Source of the DNA: Acidobacteria bacterium Ga0077551
GTDB lineage: Bacteria > Pseudomonadota > Alphaproteobacteria > Caulobacterales > Hyphomonadaceae
Length of the DNA: 64,000 nucleotides
Assembly: GCA_001464545.1 (NCBI GenBank)
Contig: LNFC01000024.1
Coordinates: 1 to 64,000 of the forward strand
Reading direction: 5' to 3'
Shown here: piece after piece, positions 36,610 to 45,280 of the stretch
How the letters are laid out: each line of letters starts with the position of its first letter
Position numbering within the stretch: position 1 is the stretch's first letter
The notes under the pieces: model-generated
The model's input: the letters and a program-made list of their open reading frames with translations, nothing else
Told to the model about the DNA's origin: nothing
Database searches by the model: none
Made by a program: the position numbers and the translations under genes

Positions 36610-38052
36610 ATGTCGGAAATCTTTGTATCCTATAACCGGGAAGACCTGAAAGTCGCCCAGTCGATCGTCGACGGGCTGACGGCCGAAGGCTTCAATGTCT
36701 GGATGGACCAGAACCTCCAGGCCGGCGAAAACTATGACGAGATCACCGAGGACCGCCTGCACAAGGCGCGCGCCGTGGTCGTGCTCTGGTCCAGCCGCTC
36801 GGTGAAATCCCGCTGGGTGCGCGCCGAGGCCACGATCGGCGCCCGCAAGAACACGCTCGTGCCCCTGATGATCGAGGAATGCGACCGCCCGGTCATGTTC
36901 GAACTGATCCAGACGACCGACCTGTCGAAATGGCAGGGCGACCGCAACGATCCCGCCTGGCTCGCCTTCATCGAAGTGATCAAGAAACGCCTCGCCGCCG
37001 CGCCCACGCCGTCCAAGGGCAGCGAAAGCCGGGGCGGCCGGCCCGCCGCCGAGAAGGCCCGCAAGCGCGTCAAGCCGCCGAAACAGAAACAACGCTCCGG
37101 CGGCCTGGTCACCGCCGTGATGCTCACTTTCATTTTCGGCATGGTCAGCGCGGCCGGCATCTACGTCCTGCGCCCGGACCTCGTCGCGCCCGTCCTGACG
37201 CAGCTCTCCGCGCTCGCGGCGCCCGAAGCGGCCGAGGCCGAGCCGGCCGCCGCCACCCTCGCAGCCGGGATCACTCCTCCGCCTGCGGAGGAAGTAGCGC
37301 CGGAGCCCGTAACGGAGCCGGTTATCGAGACGCCCGCCGAGCCCGTCCTCGCGACCTTCCGCGAATGCGACATGTGCCCGGACATGATCTCCATTCCCGG
37401 CGGCACCTTCCTGATGGGCGCGCCGGAAGAGGAACTCGCCCGCAATGCCTGGGAAGGCCCGCAGCGCAAGGTCGCCATGGCGCCCTTCGCGATCAGCCAG
37501 ACCGAGGTCACCTATGACCAGTGGGATGCTTGCGTCGCCGATGGCGGCTGCGGCGCCTACACGCCGCCCGCAGGCACAAAGGGCCGCGGCCTCCAGCCGG
37601 TCGCCAAGGTCTCGTGGAAAGACGCGCAGGCCTACACCGCCTGGCTGACGAAAAAGACCGGCCGGCCTTATCGTCTGCCGTCCGAGGCCGAATGGGAATT
37701 CACGGCCCGCGCTGGCACCACAACGCCTTTCTGGTGGGGTCCGCTGTTCGAAGCCGACAAGGCCGCCACCGGCACCGAGCCGCATGCCGTCGACACGCTG
37801 CCCGCCAACGCGCTCGGCCTCGCGGGCGTCTCCGGCAATGTGCGTGAATGGGTGCAGGACTGCTACGTCAACACCTTCGCCAACGCCCCGCTCGATGGCC
37901 GCGCGGTGGAAGTGGCGGCCTGCAAGCTGCGCGTCGTGCGCGGCGGCTCTTACAAGTCAACGCCGGCTGAGCTGCGCATCGCCGCCCGCGCCCGCCTCGA
38001 CAGCGCCTCCCGCGACGACCTCACCGGCTTCCGCGTCGCCGCGCAGCCGTAA
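36610..38052 (+). CDS. TIR domain - transmembrane - FGE-like (SUMF1) fusion protein
   Basis: The 480-residue protein begins with a TIR domain (residues 1-135: MSEIFVSYNREDLKVAQSIV, SRSVKSRWVRAEATIGA with Glu73 at the NADase catalytic position). A basic linker and one membrane segment (about 164-187) follow, then an Ala/Pro/Glu-rich linker and a formylglycine-generating-enzyme-like domain (about 255-480: MISIPGGTFLMGA, YRLPSEAEWEFTARAG, SGNVREWVQDCY, RGGSYKSTPAELR). The two copper-binding cysteines of true FGE, expected just after RGGSY, are absent, so a binding rather than enzymatic role is likely. TIR would be cytosolic and the FGE-like domain periplasmic. Function may be signalling or defence; unproven. 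Confidence 0.92.
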   Translation: MSEIFVSYNREDLKVAQSIVDGLTAEGFNVWMDQNLQAGENYDEITEDRLHKARAVVVLWSSRSVKSRWVRAEATIGARKNTLVPLMIEECDRPVMFELIQTTDLSKWQGDRNDPAWLAFIEVIKKRLAAAPTPSKGSESRGGRPAAEKARKRVKPPKQKQRSGGLVTAVMLTFIFGMVSAAGIYVLRPDLVAPVLTQLSALAAPEAAEAEPAAATLAAGITPPPAEEVAPEPVTEPVIETPAEPVLATFRECDMCPDMISIPGGTFLMGAPEEELARNAWEGPQRKVAMAPFAISQTEVTYDQWDACVADGGCGAYTPPAGTKGRGLQPVAKVSWKDAQAYTAWLTKKTGRPYRLPSEAEWEFTARAGTTTPFWWGPLFEADKAATGTEPHAVDTLPANALGLAGVSGNVREWVQDCYVNTFANAPLDGRAVEVAACKLRVVRGGSYKSTPAELRIAARARLDSASRDDLTGFRVAAQP

Positions 38053-38060
38053 GCGTCGCT

Positions 38061-38759
38061 TCAGGGCTGCAGGCTGCGATAGTTCAGAATGTCCTGATGC
38101 AGATCATCCAGCACGCGCTTGGATCGTCCCCAGTCTGACGACTGTCCTTCGAACACCACCGCGCTGGATACCAGCGTGCCCTCCGGCCGGCGCTCCAGCG
38201 TCATCGACAGCTTGCCTGTCCAGGTCGTCATGCTGGACGGGATCGCCGCCTGCACCACGCAGCCATCGGTCCCCTCGTGCACCGCCACCAGGGTCTGGTT
38301 CCGGCTCGACAGCGAGCATAGGATCGCCGCCAGCACGCGCCCATACGACGTCGCGTAGCCGTTCTTCGCATCCTTGCCGGTCTTGACGCCCATCTTGGCA
38401 TACAGCGGCGCGGCGACCTCTGCGATCAGCTTGATCGGCACGCCGCCCGAGCCGGAGGCATCGAGGATCGGCTGGGCCAGTTTCATGAACTCGTCGGCCG
38501 ACATCCCGGCCTTGCTCGCCTTCGCGGCGTCGGCGATCAGCGCCTTCACTTCGGGGTGGCCCAGCACGACGCGGTAGTTCGTCGTCTCGCGCCAGTCCTC
38601 GCCGGTCCAGGGCTGGGCGGGCTCCGGCGCGGCCACAGGCTCGCTCACCGCCGCCATCAGCCCCATCACCGGCGCCGCCTCGCGCACCAGCCGCGTTCCG
38701 CAGCCGGCACAGAAAACATGCTCAGGCGCCGCCGCCTTGCCGCACTGGGTACAAAACAT
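38061..38759 (-). CDS. Zinc-ribbon protein of unknown function
   Basis: The 232-residue product begins MFCTQCGKAAAPEHVFCAGCG with Cys3, Cys6, Cys17 and Cys20 forming a zinc ribbon. The rest is a predicted alpha/beta domain (VLAAILCSLSSRNQTLVAVHEGTDGC and TLERRPEGTLVSSAVVFEGQ) without recognised family. It converges with the TIR gene, eight bases apart. Its ribosome binding site lies in a hairpin at 38767-38791. Confidence 0.75.
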   Translation of the reverse strand: MFCTQCGKAAAPEHVFCAGCGTRLVREAAPVMGLMAAVSEPVAAPEPAQPWTGEDWRETTNYRVVLGHPEVKALIADAAKASKAGMSADEFMKLAQPILDASGSGGVPIKLIAEVAAPLYAKMGVKTGKDAKNGYATSYGRVLAAILCSLSSRNQTLVAVHEGTDGCVVQAAIPSSMTTWTGKLSMTLERRPEGTLVSSAVVFEGQSSDWGRSKRVLDDLHQDILNYRSLQP

Positions 38760-38766
38760 CGGGCAC

Positions 38767-38791
38767 TCCCCTCTCCACACCGGAGAGGGGA
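38767..38791 (-). promoter_or_regulatory. Hairpin covering the ribosome binding site of the zinc-ribbon gene
   Basis: On the minus strand TCCCCTCTCC pairs perfectly with GGAGAGGGGA around GGTGT. The 3' arm is the Shine-Dalgarno, seven bases before the ATG at 38759. Folding would hide the site, so translation may be gated. The element may also be a dispersed repeat that happens to lie here. Confidence 0.55.
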
Positions 38792-38798
38792 ATCTAGA

Positions 38799-38842
38799 GC
38801 GGCGTTCCGAAAAGTGGAACCCGGTTTTCGGTAAAGCGCCGC
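38799..38842. repeat. Intergenic palindromic repeat, copy 1
   Basis: GCGGCG (38799-38804) pairs with CGCCGC (38837-38842), and CCGAAAA pairs with TTTTCGG inside, forming a 44-base stem-loop. A second, near-identical unit follows at 38856. It lies between the zinc-ribbon and superoxide dismutase genes. Confidence 0.8.
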
Positions 38843-38855
38843 GACCCGGCAAAAA

Positions 38856-38887
38856 GCGGCGTTCCGGAAAGTGGAACCCCGGTTTTC
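38856..38887. repeat. Intergenic palindromic repeat, copy 2
   Basis: Thirty-two bases repeat copy 1 (38799-38829) with one A/G change and one extra C. The closing outer arm of copy 1 is missing here. It sits 14 bases beyond the sodB stop codon and could protect the 3' end of that mRNA. Confidence 0.8.
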
Positions 38888-38901
38888 TCGATTAAGCCCG
38901 T

Positions 38902-39510
38902 TCAGGCGCCCGCGTCAGCCAGGTTCTGGTTGGCGAAGTCCCAGTTCACGAGGCTGTTCAGGAACGTGTCGATGTAATCCGGGCGGCGGTTCTGGTAATC
39001 GATGTAATAGGCGTGTTCCCACACATCCATCGTCAGCAGCGGCGTCGTGCCGGCTTCGGTCAGCGGCGTCTCGGCGTTCGGCGTCTTGCTGATCACCAGC
39101 TTGCCGCCCTTGTAGCTCAGCCAGGCCCAGCCCGATCCGAACTGCGTCGCGCCGGCGGCCTTGAACTCCTTTACAAAATTGTCATAGCCGCCGAGGTCGC
39201 GCTCGATCAGGTCGGCCACCTTGCCATGCGGCTTGCCGCCGCCACCGGGCTTCATCGAGTGCCAGTAGAACGTGTGGTTCCACACCTGCGCGGAGTTGTT
39301 GAAGATGCCGGCCTTGGCTTTGTCGCCGGCCGAATCCTTGATCACCGCTTCCAGCGAGGCATTCTCGTGCGGCGTTCCGGCCAGCAGGCCGTTGAGGTTG
39401 GTCACATAGGCCTGGTGGTGCTTGCCGTAGTGGAAATTCAGCGTCTCTTCGGAGATGTGCGGGGCAAGGGCCGTGCGGGCGTACGGCAGTTCGGGCAGGG
39501 TGAAGGCCAT
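38902..39510 (-). CDS. sodB: Superoxide dismutase, Fe/Mn family
   Basis: The 202-residue enzyme converts superoxide to oxygen and peroxide. It contains HYGKHHQAYVTNLNGL, NNSAQVWNHTFYWHSM, GSGWAWLSYKGGKL and the metal-ligand motif DVWEHAYYIDYQNRRPDYI. The AQVWNHTFYW and preceding pattern favour the iron form. ATG 39510 matches homologues; AGGACG lies upstream. Confidence 0.95.
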   Translation of the reverse strand: MAFTLPELPYARTALAPHISEETLNFHYGKHHQAYVTNLNGLLAGTPHENASLEAVIKDSAGDKAKAGIFNNSAQVWNHTFYWHSMKPGGGGKPHGKVADLIERDLGGYDNFVKEFKAAGATQFGSGWAWLSYKGGKLVISKTPNAETPLTEAGTTPLLTMDVWEHAYYIDYQNRRPDYIDTFLNSLVNWDFANQNLADAGA

Positions 39511-39577
39511 GGGGAAACGTCCTCTATTGCAGCTTTGATGTCTTTCGCTTCGCAGCGGTTTGGCACATATGGGGTTC

Positions 39578-40228
39578 ATGTCAAACGAGACCAGACCCCT
39601 GACAAAGACTCCTTGGGCCGAGATCGACAAGCGCGTCCGCCGCGTCGACGAGGACCGCTGGATTTCCAGCCGTTTCGCCCCGGCCGAGCAGCGCCGCGCC
39701 CTCACCGCGCTCTATGCCCTGAACTATGAACTCGTGCGCGTGCAGGAAGTCGTCAGCGAGGAAACCCTCGGCCTCATCCGCTTCCAGTGGTGGCGCGAAG
39801 CCATCGGGGAAATCGAGGCCGGCAAGGCCCCGCGCGGCCATGATGTCTGCCTCGCCATCGCGGAAGAAACTGCCGAAGGCCGCCTGAAGCCGGGCGCGCT
39901 GCAGAAACTTGTCGACGGCTACCAGACCGCCTTCGTCGAGCAGGACCGCACCAAGGAGCCCGAAGCCTGGGTCGCGCTCGCCGCCGCCAACATCCTCATC
40001 CCGGTCCACAACTGGGCCGAGGAAATCCGCTCGGTCTCCGCCGCCTACGCCGCCGTGCGCCGCAAGTCCGGCCACGCCTTCGGCCCGCACGTGCCGCCGG
40101 CCCCGAAACCGCTTCGCCCGGCCATCGCCCATTTCCGCCTGCGCAAACTCTACTGCGAAGGCAAGGCGCCCAACCCGATCTCCAAACGCTTCTCGATCAT
40201 GAAAGCGATGAACACCGGCGAGGTGTGA
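39578..40228 (+). CDS. Squalene/phytoene synthase-fold protein, NDUFAF6-like
   Basis: The 216-residue protein has FAPAEQRRALTALYALNYELVRVQEVVSEETLGLIRFQWWREAI. In true prenyl synthases this helix pair carries an Asp-rich diphosphate motif; here it reads VQEVVSEE, as in the mitochondrial complex I assembly factor NDUFAF6 ([21 protein letters not shown] type). A role in respiratory complex I assembly is therefore more likely than terpenoid synthesis, but this is inference. The start is uncertain: ATG 39578 or 39569, neither with a good ribosome binding site. Confidence 0.8.
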   Translation: MSNETRPLTKTPWAEIDKRVRRVDEDRWISSRFAPAEQRRALTALYALNYELVRVQEVVSEETLGLIRFQWWREAIGEIEAGKAPRGHDVCLAIAEETAEGRLKPGALQKLVDGYQTAFVEQDRTKEPEAWVALAAANILIPVHNWAEEIRSVSAAYAAVRRKSGHAFGPHVPPAPKPLRPAIAHFRLRKLYCEGKAPNPISKRFSIMKAMNTGEV

Positions 40229-40635
40229 GCGCAGCCTCCGCCGGCAGCGAGAACGAATGATAAAGAAATGATACGGCGTGATAAAAAGCGATAAAGACTG
40301 AGAAAAATTCGCCATCCAAACGACATGGCTTGTCGCAAGGATGAAGCAGGATTAAGAGGCCGGCACAGGGGTGGCGCCGCGAAGGCCAGCAACTTGCGCC
40401 TACAAGAACGCGCCTTCTGGAAAAATAAAATCCAGCGCTTCCAAGCCCGTGTAAAAAACTTCCCGTTTCCTTCCGCCACACCTCCGCCCACGGAGGTATA
40501 CTGCCTGCATGATTTCACTTCTGGAAACTTCCGAACAACAACCTGCCAACCTCTGCTGCGCCCAGCCGCACCGGCTGCACGGAACCAACGCGCACACGAA
40601 CGCGTTGGTGATCCTGAACCCCAAGGATCCCCCGC
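40229..40635. other. AT-rich 407-base intergenic region
   Basis: This gap is less GC-rich than its surroundings. It contains four phased TGATAAAG-like repeats (40258-40296), a perfect 7-bp hairpin ACCTCCG-CCCA-CGGAGGT (40480-40497) and a TATACT hexamer overlapping its right arm (40497-40502) that could be a -10 element for the downstream gene. No credible coding frame was found. Confidence 0.6.
40258..40296 (+). repeat. Four phased GATA-type direct repeats
   Basis: TGATAAAG (40258), TGATACGG (40269), TGATAAAA (40279) and CGATAAAG (40289) start 11, 10 and 10 bases apart, one per helical turn. Such phasing suggests cooperative protein binding or intrinsic bending. The run begins 30 bases after the stop codon at 40228. 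Confidence 0.6.
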
Positions 40636-41940
40636 ATGAAACGCATCTACCTTCTGCCCCTGGCCCTTCTGGCCCTCGCAGCCTGCGCCTCCGAAGACAC
40701 GGCCCCCGTGTCCACCGGCTTCGGCCCGTCGCCGCAGTTGCCAGCCGTCGAGAAATCCCTGCTGCCCACCGTCAAGGTCGCCACCGCTGAAATCTGGCCG
40801 GAGGGTCAGATGCCCACGCCGGCGGCAGGCTACACCGTGACGGAATTCGCGCGCGATCTCGACCATCCGCGCTGGCTCTACGAACTCCCGAACGGCGACA
40901 TCCTGGTCGCCGAATCCAACGCCCCGCCCAAGGAAGAGGACAATGGCGGCATCCGCGGCTTCTTCATGAAGCGCGCCATGGCCAAGGCCGGCGCCGGCGT
41001 GCCCAGCGCCAACCGCATCACCCTGCTGCGCGACGCCGATGGGAACGGCATCGCCGAAGTGAAAACCGAGTACATGACCGGCCTCATGTCGCCCTTGGGC
41101 ATGACATTGCTGGGCGACACGCTCTACATCGCCAACGCTGACGGCATCGTCCGTGTACCCTATGTAACCGGCGAGACGGCCAACACGGCCACGCCGGAGC
41201 CCTTCTACCTGCTGCCGGGCGGGCCGATCAACCACCACTGGACCAAGAACATCGTCGCCAATGCAGACGGCTCGAAACTCTACGCCGCCGTCGGCTCCAA
41301 CAGCAATATCACCGAGAACGGCATGGAGGCTGAAACCGGCCGCGCCGCCATCTGGGAGATCGATGTCGCCACCGCCAAGGGCCGCCTCTTCGCCACCGGC
41401 CTGCGCAATCCCGTCGGCATGGACTTTGCCGCAGATGGCACGCTGTACACCGTCGTCAACGAGCGCGACGAGCTCGGCAATAATCTGGTCCCGGACTATC
41501 TCACCTCGGTGAAAGACGGTGCCTTCTACGGTTGGCCCTACAGCTATTACGGGCAGACCGTGGATACGCGCGTCGAGCCGTCAGATCCGGAACTCGTCGC
41601 CCGCGCCATCGCGCCGGACTATGCCCTCGGCGCCCACACCGCGTCGCTCGGCCTTGATGTGACGGACGGTAAATCACCCGGCATGGCCACCGCCTTTGGC
41701 TCCGGCGCCTTCATCGGCCAGCACGGGTCCTGGAACCGTGATCCGCGCAGCGGCTACGAAGTGATCTTCGTACCGTTCGGTGCCAGCGGACCGGAAGGCG
41801 AGCCGCAAAAAGTCCTCACCGGCTTCCTGCAGGGCGACCTCGCGCGCGGCCGCCCGGTCGGCGTGAAACTCGATCAGCGCGGCGGCCTGCTCGTCGCCGA
41901 TGATGTCGGCAACCGCGTCTGGCGTGTGACGAAAGAGTAG
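40636..41940 (+). CDS. PQQ-type sugar (sorbosone-like) dehydrogenase lipoprotein
   Basis: The 434-residue protein has a lipoprotein signal (LALAAC, Cys17) and a six-bladed propeller of the soluble glucose/sorbosone dehydrogenase family: FARDLDHPRWLYELPNGDILVAES, HHWTKNIVANADGSKLYAAVGSNSN, ATGLRNPVGMDFAADGTLYTVVNERDELG and GQHGSWNRDPRSGYEVIFVPF. The His-Trp-x-Lys and Asn-Glu-Arg-Asp segments are the usual PQQ-pocket positions. It should oxidise an aldose in the periplasm. It converges with trmFO, four bases apart. Confidence 0.92.
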   Translation: MKRIYLLPLALLALAACASEDTAPVSTGFGPSPQLPAVEKSLLPTVKVATAEIWPEGQMPTPAAGYTVTEFARDLDHPRWLYELPNGDILVAESNAPPKEEDNGGIRGFFMKRAMAKAGAGVPSANRITLLRDADGNGIAEVKTEYMTGLMSPLGMTLLGDTLYIANADGIVRVPYVTGETANTATPEPFYLLPGGPINHHWTKNIVANADGSKLYAAVGSNSNITENGMEAETGRAAIWEIDVATAKGRLFATGLRNPVGMDFAADGTLYTVVNERDELGNNLVPDYLTSVKDGAFYGWPYSYYGQTVDTRVEPSDPELVARAIAPDYALGAHTASLGLDVTDGKSPGMATAFGSGAFIGQHGSWNRDPRSGYEVIFVPFGASGPEGEPQKVLTGFLQGDLARGRPVGVKLDQRGGLLVADDVGNRVWRVTKE

Positions 41941-41944
41941 AGGT

Positions 41945-43348
41945 CTATTCCGCCGCGACGAGGACTTCGCCCGCGAGCCACGCGTCGAAATCCTCCAGCG
42001 CACGGATGGCCTGCGCCATCTTTTTGGACTTGCCCTTGTCCTTGCCGCGCAAGCGTTTGCCATCCGGCCCGGTCTTCGAATAGTCCTCGATGTCCGGGAA
42101 CAGGCCGAAGTTCACGTTCATCGGCTGGAACGTTTGTCCCGCCGCAAGGTGGCCGCCGGTGATGTGGTTCACCAGCGCGCCCATAGCGGTCGTCGCCGGC
42201 GGCGGCGCCAGAGTCCGGCCCAGCCGTTCGGCCGCCGCCATCCGCCCGGCGAGCAATCCCATCGCCGCGCTTTCGACATAGCCTTCAACGCCGGTCACCT
42301 GGCCCGCAAAGCGCAGGCGCGGCATCGTCTTCATACGGAGTTGCCGGTCCAGCAGCTTGGGCGAGTTCAGGAACGTATTGCGATGGATACCGCCAAGCCG
42401 GGCAAATTCTGCATTCTCGAGGCCCGGGATCATCCGGAAAACGTCCGTTTGCGCGCCATGTTTCAGCTTGGTCTGGAAGCCGACCATGTTCCACAGCGTG
42501 CCCAGCGCATTGTCCTGCCGCAGCTGCACGACCGCATGCGCCTTGACGGTGGGATTGTGCGCATTGGTCAGGCCAATCGGTTTCATCGGCCCGAAACGAA
42601 GCGTCTCACGCCCCCGCTCGGCCATCACTTCGATCGGCAGGCAGCCTTCGAAATAGGGCGTGTTCTTTTCCCAGTCCTTGAATTCGGTCTTCGGCGCAGC
42701 GATCAGTGCGTCGAGGAAGCGGTTATACTCTTCCTCCGTCATCGGACAATTGATGTAGGCCGCCGTATCGCCCCCCGGACCCGCCTTGTCATACCGGCTC
42801 TGGCGCCAGGCCTTGCTCATGTCGACGGTGTCGACATACACGATCGGCGCAATCGCATCGAAGAAGGCAAGGTCGGTCTCGCCGGTATGCGCACGCACCG
42901 CCTCGGCCAGCGCGATGGAGGTCAGCGGCCCGGTCGCGACAATCACCGAGTCCCAGTCTTCCGGCGGGATCCCGCCGATTTCCTCGCGCACGATCGTCAC
43001 CAGCGGATGCGCTTCCAGCTTCGCGGTCACCGCTTCGGCAAAGCCCTCGCGGTCCACCGCCAGCGCGCTGCCGGCCGGCACCTGGTGCACCTTCGCCGTG
43101 GAAATGATCAGCCCGTTCGCGCGCCGCATTTCCTCGTGCAGCACGCCGACGGCGTTGCTCGTATGGTCATCGGAACGGAACGAATTGGAACACACAAGCT
43201 CGGCCAGCTTGTCGGTCTGGTGGGCCTCGGTGCCGCGGGTTCCGCGCATTTCGTGCAGGATCACCGGCACACCGGCCTGCGCGATCTGCCAGCTGGCTTC
43301 GGAGCCGGCCATGCCGCCGCCGATCACATGAATGGGTTTCAGGGTCAT
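41945..43348 (-). CDS. trmFO: Methylenetetrahydrofolate-tRNA-(uracil-5-)-methyltransferase
   Basis: TrmFO makes 5-methyluridine at position 54 of tRNA using methylenetetrahydrofolate and FAD. The 467-residue protein starts [21 protein letters not shown] (FAD binding) and contains [45 protein letters not shown] and [19 protein letters not shown]. The ATG at 43348 is the homologous start. This folate-type enzyme is typical of alphaproteobacteria, which usually lack the SAM-dependent TrmA. Confidence 0.96.
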   Translation of the reverse strand: MTLKPIHVIGGGMAGSEASWQIAQAGVPVILHEMRGTRGTEAHQTDKLAELVCSNSFRSDDHTSNAVGVLHEEMRRANGLIISTAKVHQVPAGSALAVDREGFAEAVTAKLEAHPLVTIVREEIGGIPPEDWDSVIVATGPLTSIALAEAVRAHTGETDLAFFDAIAPIVYVDTVDMSKAWRQSRYDKAGPGGDTAAYINCPMTEEEYNRFLDALIAAPKTEFKDWEKNTPYFEGCLPIEVMAERGRETLRFGPMKPIGLTNAHNPTVKAHAVVQLRQDNALGTLWNMVGFQTKLKHGAQTDVFRMIPGLENAEFARLGGIHRNTFLNSPKLLDRQLRMKTMPRLRFAGQVTGVEGYVESAAMGLLAGRMAAAERLGRTLAPPPATTAMGALVNHITGGHLAAGQTFQPMNVNFGLFPDIEDYSKTGPDGKRLRGKDKGKSKKMAQAIRALEDFDAWLAGEVLVAAE

Positions 43349-43429
43349 GGCCGGGACATGGGGCCGGGCGGGCGGGCGCGTCAAGATGGCGTTTGCCCCC
43401 GGGGCCTGCGCGTCATACCTGTCGGCCCC

Positions 43430-44239
43430 ATGACGGCGAAGATCTCGGCACGCAACCTCGTGAAGGAAGGCTGGCAGCAAGGCCTCGCCGCGCTGGGTCC
43501 CAACCTGCGCTGGCTCGGCCTGTTCGCGCTTGCGGGCGGCCTCTACAGCGCCAGCCTCCGGCTCGACGGCAACATCGCCGCGCCGTTTGCCATGGCCATC
43601 GCCACCTTCGGCGCCGGCATCCAGCTCTCGCGCGGCCTTTACCGGAGCCTGATCGGCCCGCGACCGGGCGGCTTCCTCGCGCTCTCGCATGCCAATCTCG
43701 CGGTCTATCTGGCCTTTCTCTTCTTCGGCTTCTTCATCGGCTTCTTCCTGCTGATCCTGCCGGGAATCCTGATCGAGGCGCAGGGAATGTACCAGCTCGG
43801 CGCCGACGCCGCCCCGGAACTCGTCCAGCAGGCCTTCCTCGAAATGCTGCCGACACCCTATGGCGTCTTCTACCTGATCGTCGCCGCCGCCGGTTTTGCC
43901 GTCCTCGCCTATTTCGCCCTGCGCCTCACGCTCTACGGCGCTGCCACCATCGACCGGGGCAAGGCGCATGTCTTCCAGACCTTCCCCTGGACCAAGGCGC
44001 ACCTGAAGCCGCTCGCCGCCGCCGCGCTCGCAACCCATGCCGCGCCTTTTGCGGCGGGTCTTGCCGCGAACGCGGCGCTGCGGACCGTGCTGCCGGATAC
44101 GGCGATTGGCCACGCGATCGAAGGCGCCGCGGGCATCCTGTTGTTCGCGCCGTTCCTGCTGGCCGGGCACGGCATGGCGGCGGCCGCGTACCGGCGGATG
44201 CGGCCGGAAGCGGCCGGCCCGCCCGCCGTCTCCGGTTGA
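43430..44239 (+). CDS. Multi-pass membrane protein, first of three paralogues
   Basis: The 269-residue protein has about six hydrophobic segments (for example [21 protein letters not shown]). A segment [23 protein letters not shown] lines up with TIRDRQIRFFESWNLTKGHGW of the third gene, so the three appear to be divergent paralogues. No known family was recognised. It is divergent from trmFO, with 81 bases between starts. Confidence 0.75.
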   Translation: MTAKISARNLVKEGWQQGLAALGPNLRWLGLFALAGGLYSASLRLDGNIAAPFAMAIATFGAGIQLSRGLYRSLIGPRPGGFLALSHANLAVYLAFLFFGFFIGFFLLILPGILIEAQGMYQLGADAAPELVQQAFLEMLPTPYGVFYLIVAAAGFAVLAYFALRLTLYGAATIDRGKAHVFQTFPWTKAHLKPLAAAALATHAAPFAAGLAANAALRTVLPDTAIGHAIEGAAGILLFAPFLLAGHGMAAAAYRRMRPEAAGPPAVSG

Positions 44240-44292
44240 TCGGCGGGCCCGAACGCGGCTAGGCTCACCTCCAGCATAGGGAGGAACGCTGC

Positions 44293-45264
44293 ATGATCCG
44301 GGGTTTCACCTTCGAGCGCGCGCTTAGCTGGCCGTTCACGGCGCCGCATGTCGCCAGCTTCCCGTGGATCTTCGGCCTCGCCTACGCGCTTGTATTCATG
44401 GCGGTGTCCGGCGCAGTGGTCTTGCTGGCGGCAGACGACTTCACCGCCCTGTTTGCGGCGATGGAAGCAGTCGAAGGCAGTACAAATCCGGATGCTGGCT
44501 TCGATATCCTGTTCGGCGGCCTCGCCCGTCTGATCCCCTGGATGGTGCTCAGCGGACTGGCCAGCTGGATGATCTGGGCGATGTTCGAGACCGCCTCGCA
44601 GCGCCGCTATATCCGGGGCGAGGCCTTCTCGCTCGGCTTCGGCGCGGACGAGGCGCGGATGATGGTGGTCGGCCTGCTCTGGGGGCTGATCGGATTTGCG
44701 CTGATCGCCGTGCCGATCCTGCTGATCATGTGGTCGGCGCTGGCGGCGGTGTTCGCAGGCGCCGAAGGGATGACGGACGCCGAAGTGGGCGAGCGAATCC
44801 TCGGCCCGATGTTCGGGGCGATGGGCCTGTCGGTGCTGGTCTTCCCCGTTTATGTTTTCCTCGCGACCCGGCTGGCGCCCTGTTTCGGCCTGACCGTCCG
44901 GGAAAGGAAGATCCGTTTCTTCGATGCCTGGAATGTCTCGCGCGGGCGGTTCTGGCCGATCCTCGGGGCCTATGTCATCCTTGCCATCGCCGGCAGCATC
45001 CTCGGCCAGGTGATCACCGGCATCGCGCAGATGATCATCATGCCCGCCACGATGGATCTTGCCAACGCCGCCGATCAAGGGGCCGATATGCGCGGCCTGA
45101 TCCTTTCGCCCGCATTCCTGGTGCCGATGGGAGCCTATCTCTTCATCGTCCTTTACGTGCAGGGCGTGCTGCAGCATGCCGTGGGCGGGCCCGCGGCCTT
45201 CGCCGTGCGCCACGATCCGCGCGGCGGTATCGAGGAAGAAAGCCAGATCGAAGCGTTCAACTGA
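44293..45264 (+). CDS. Multi-pass membrane protein, second of three paralogues
   Basis: The 323-residue protein has about six membrane segments, a central [33 protein letters not shown] segment, [24 protein letters not shown] and a C-terminal [18 protein letters not shown]. The three conserved blocks recur in the next gene. AGGGAGGAACG precedes the ATG. Function unknown. Confidence 0.85.
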   Translation: MIRGFTFERALSWPFTAPHVASFPWIFGLAYALVFMAVSGAVVLLAADDFTALFAAMEAVEGSTNPDAGFDILFGGLARLIPWMVLSGLASWMIWAMFETASQRRYIRGEAFSLGFGADEARMMVVGLLWGLIGFALIAVPILLIMWSALAAVFAGAEGMTDAEVGERILGPMFGAMGLSVLVFPVYVFLATRLAPCFGLTVRERKIRFFDAWNVSRGRFWPILGAYVILAIAGSILGQVITGIAQMIIMPATMDLANAADQGADMRGLILSPAFLVPMGAYLFIVLYVQGVLQHAVGGPAAFAVRHDPRGGIEEESQIEAFN

Positions 45265-45280
45265 GACACGGGACCCGCGC

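Noticed and set aside
36334..37785. 484-codon upstream extension of the helicase frame
   Set aside because: It runs antisense through the TIR-FGE gene and has no homology; the helicase begins at TTG 36333.
37900..38052. FGE-like C-terminus as the variable region of a diversity-generating retroelement
   Set aside because: TIR plus FGE-like proteins can be such targets, but the C-terminal codons show no enrichment of AAC/AAT and no reverse transcriptase or template repeat is visible in the window.
40509..40790. 93-codon frame overlapping the sugar dehydrogenase start
   Set aside because: No proper ribosome binding site spacing and it overlaps the signal peptide of a well-supported gene.
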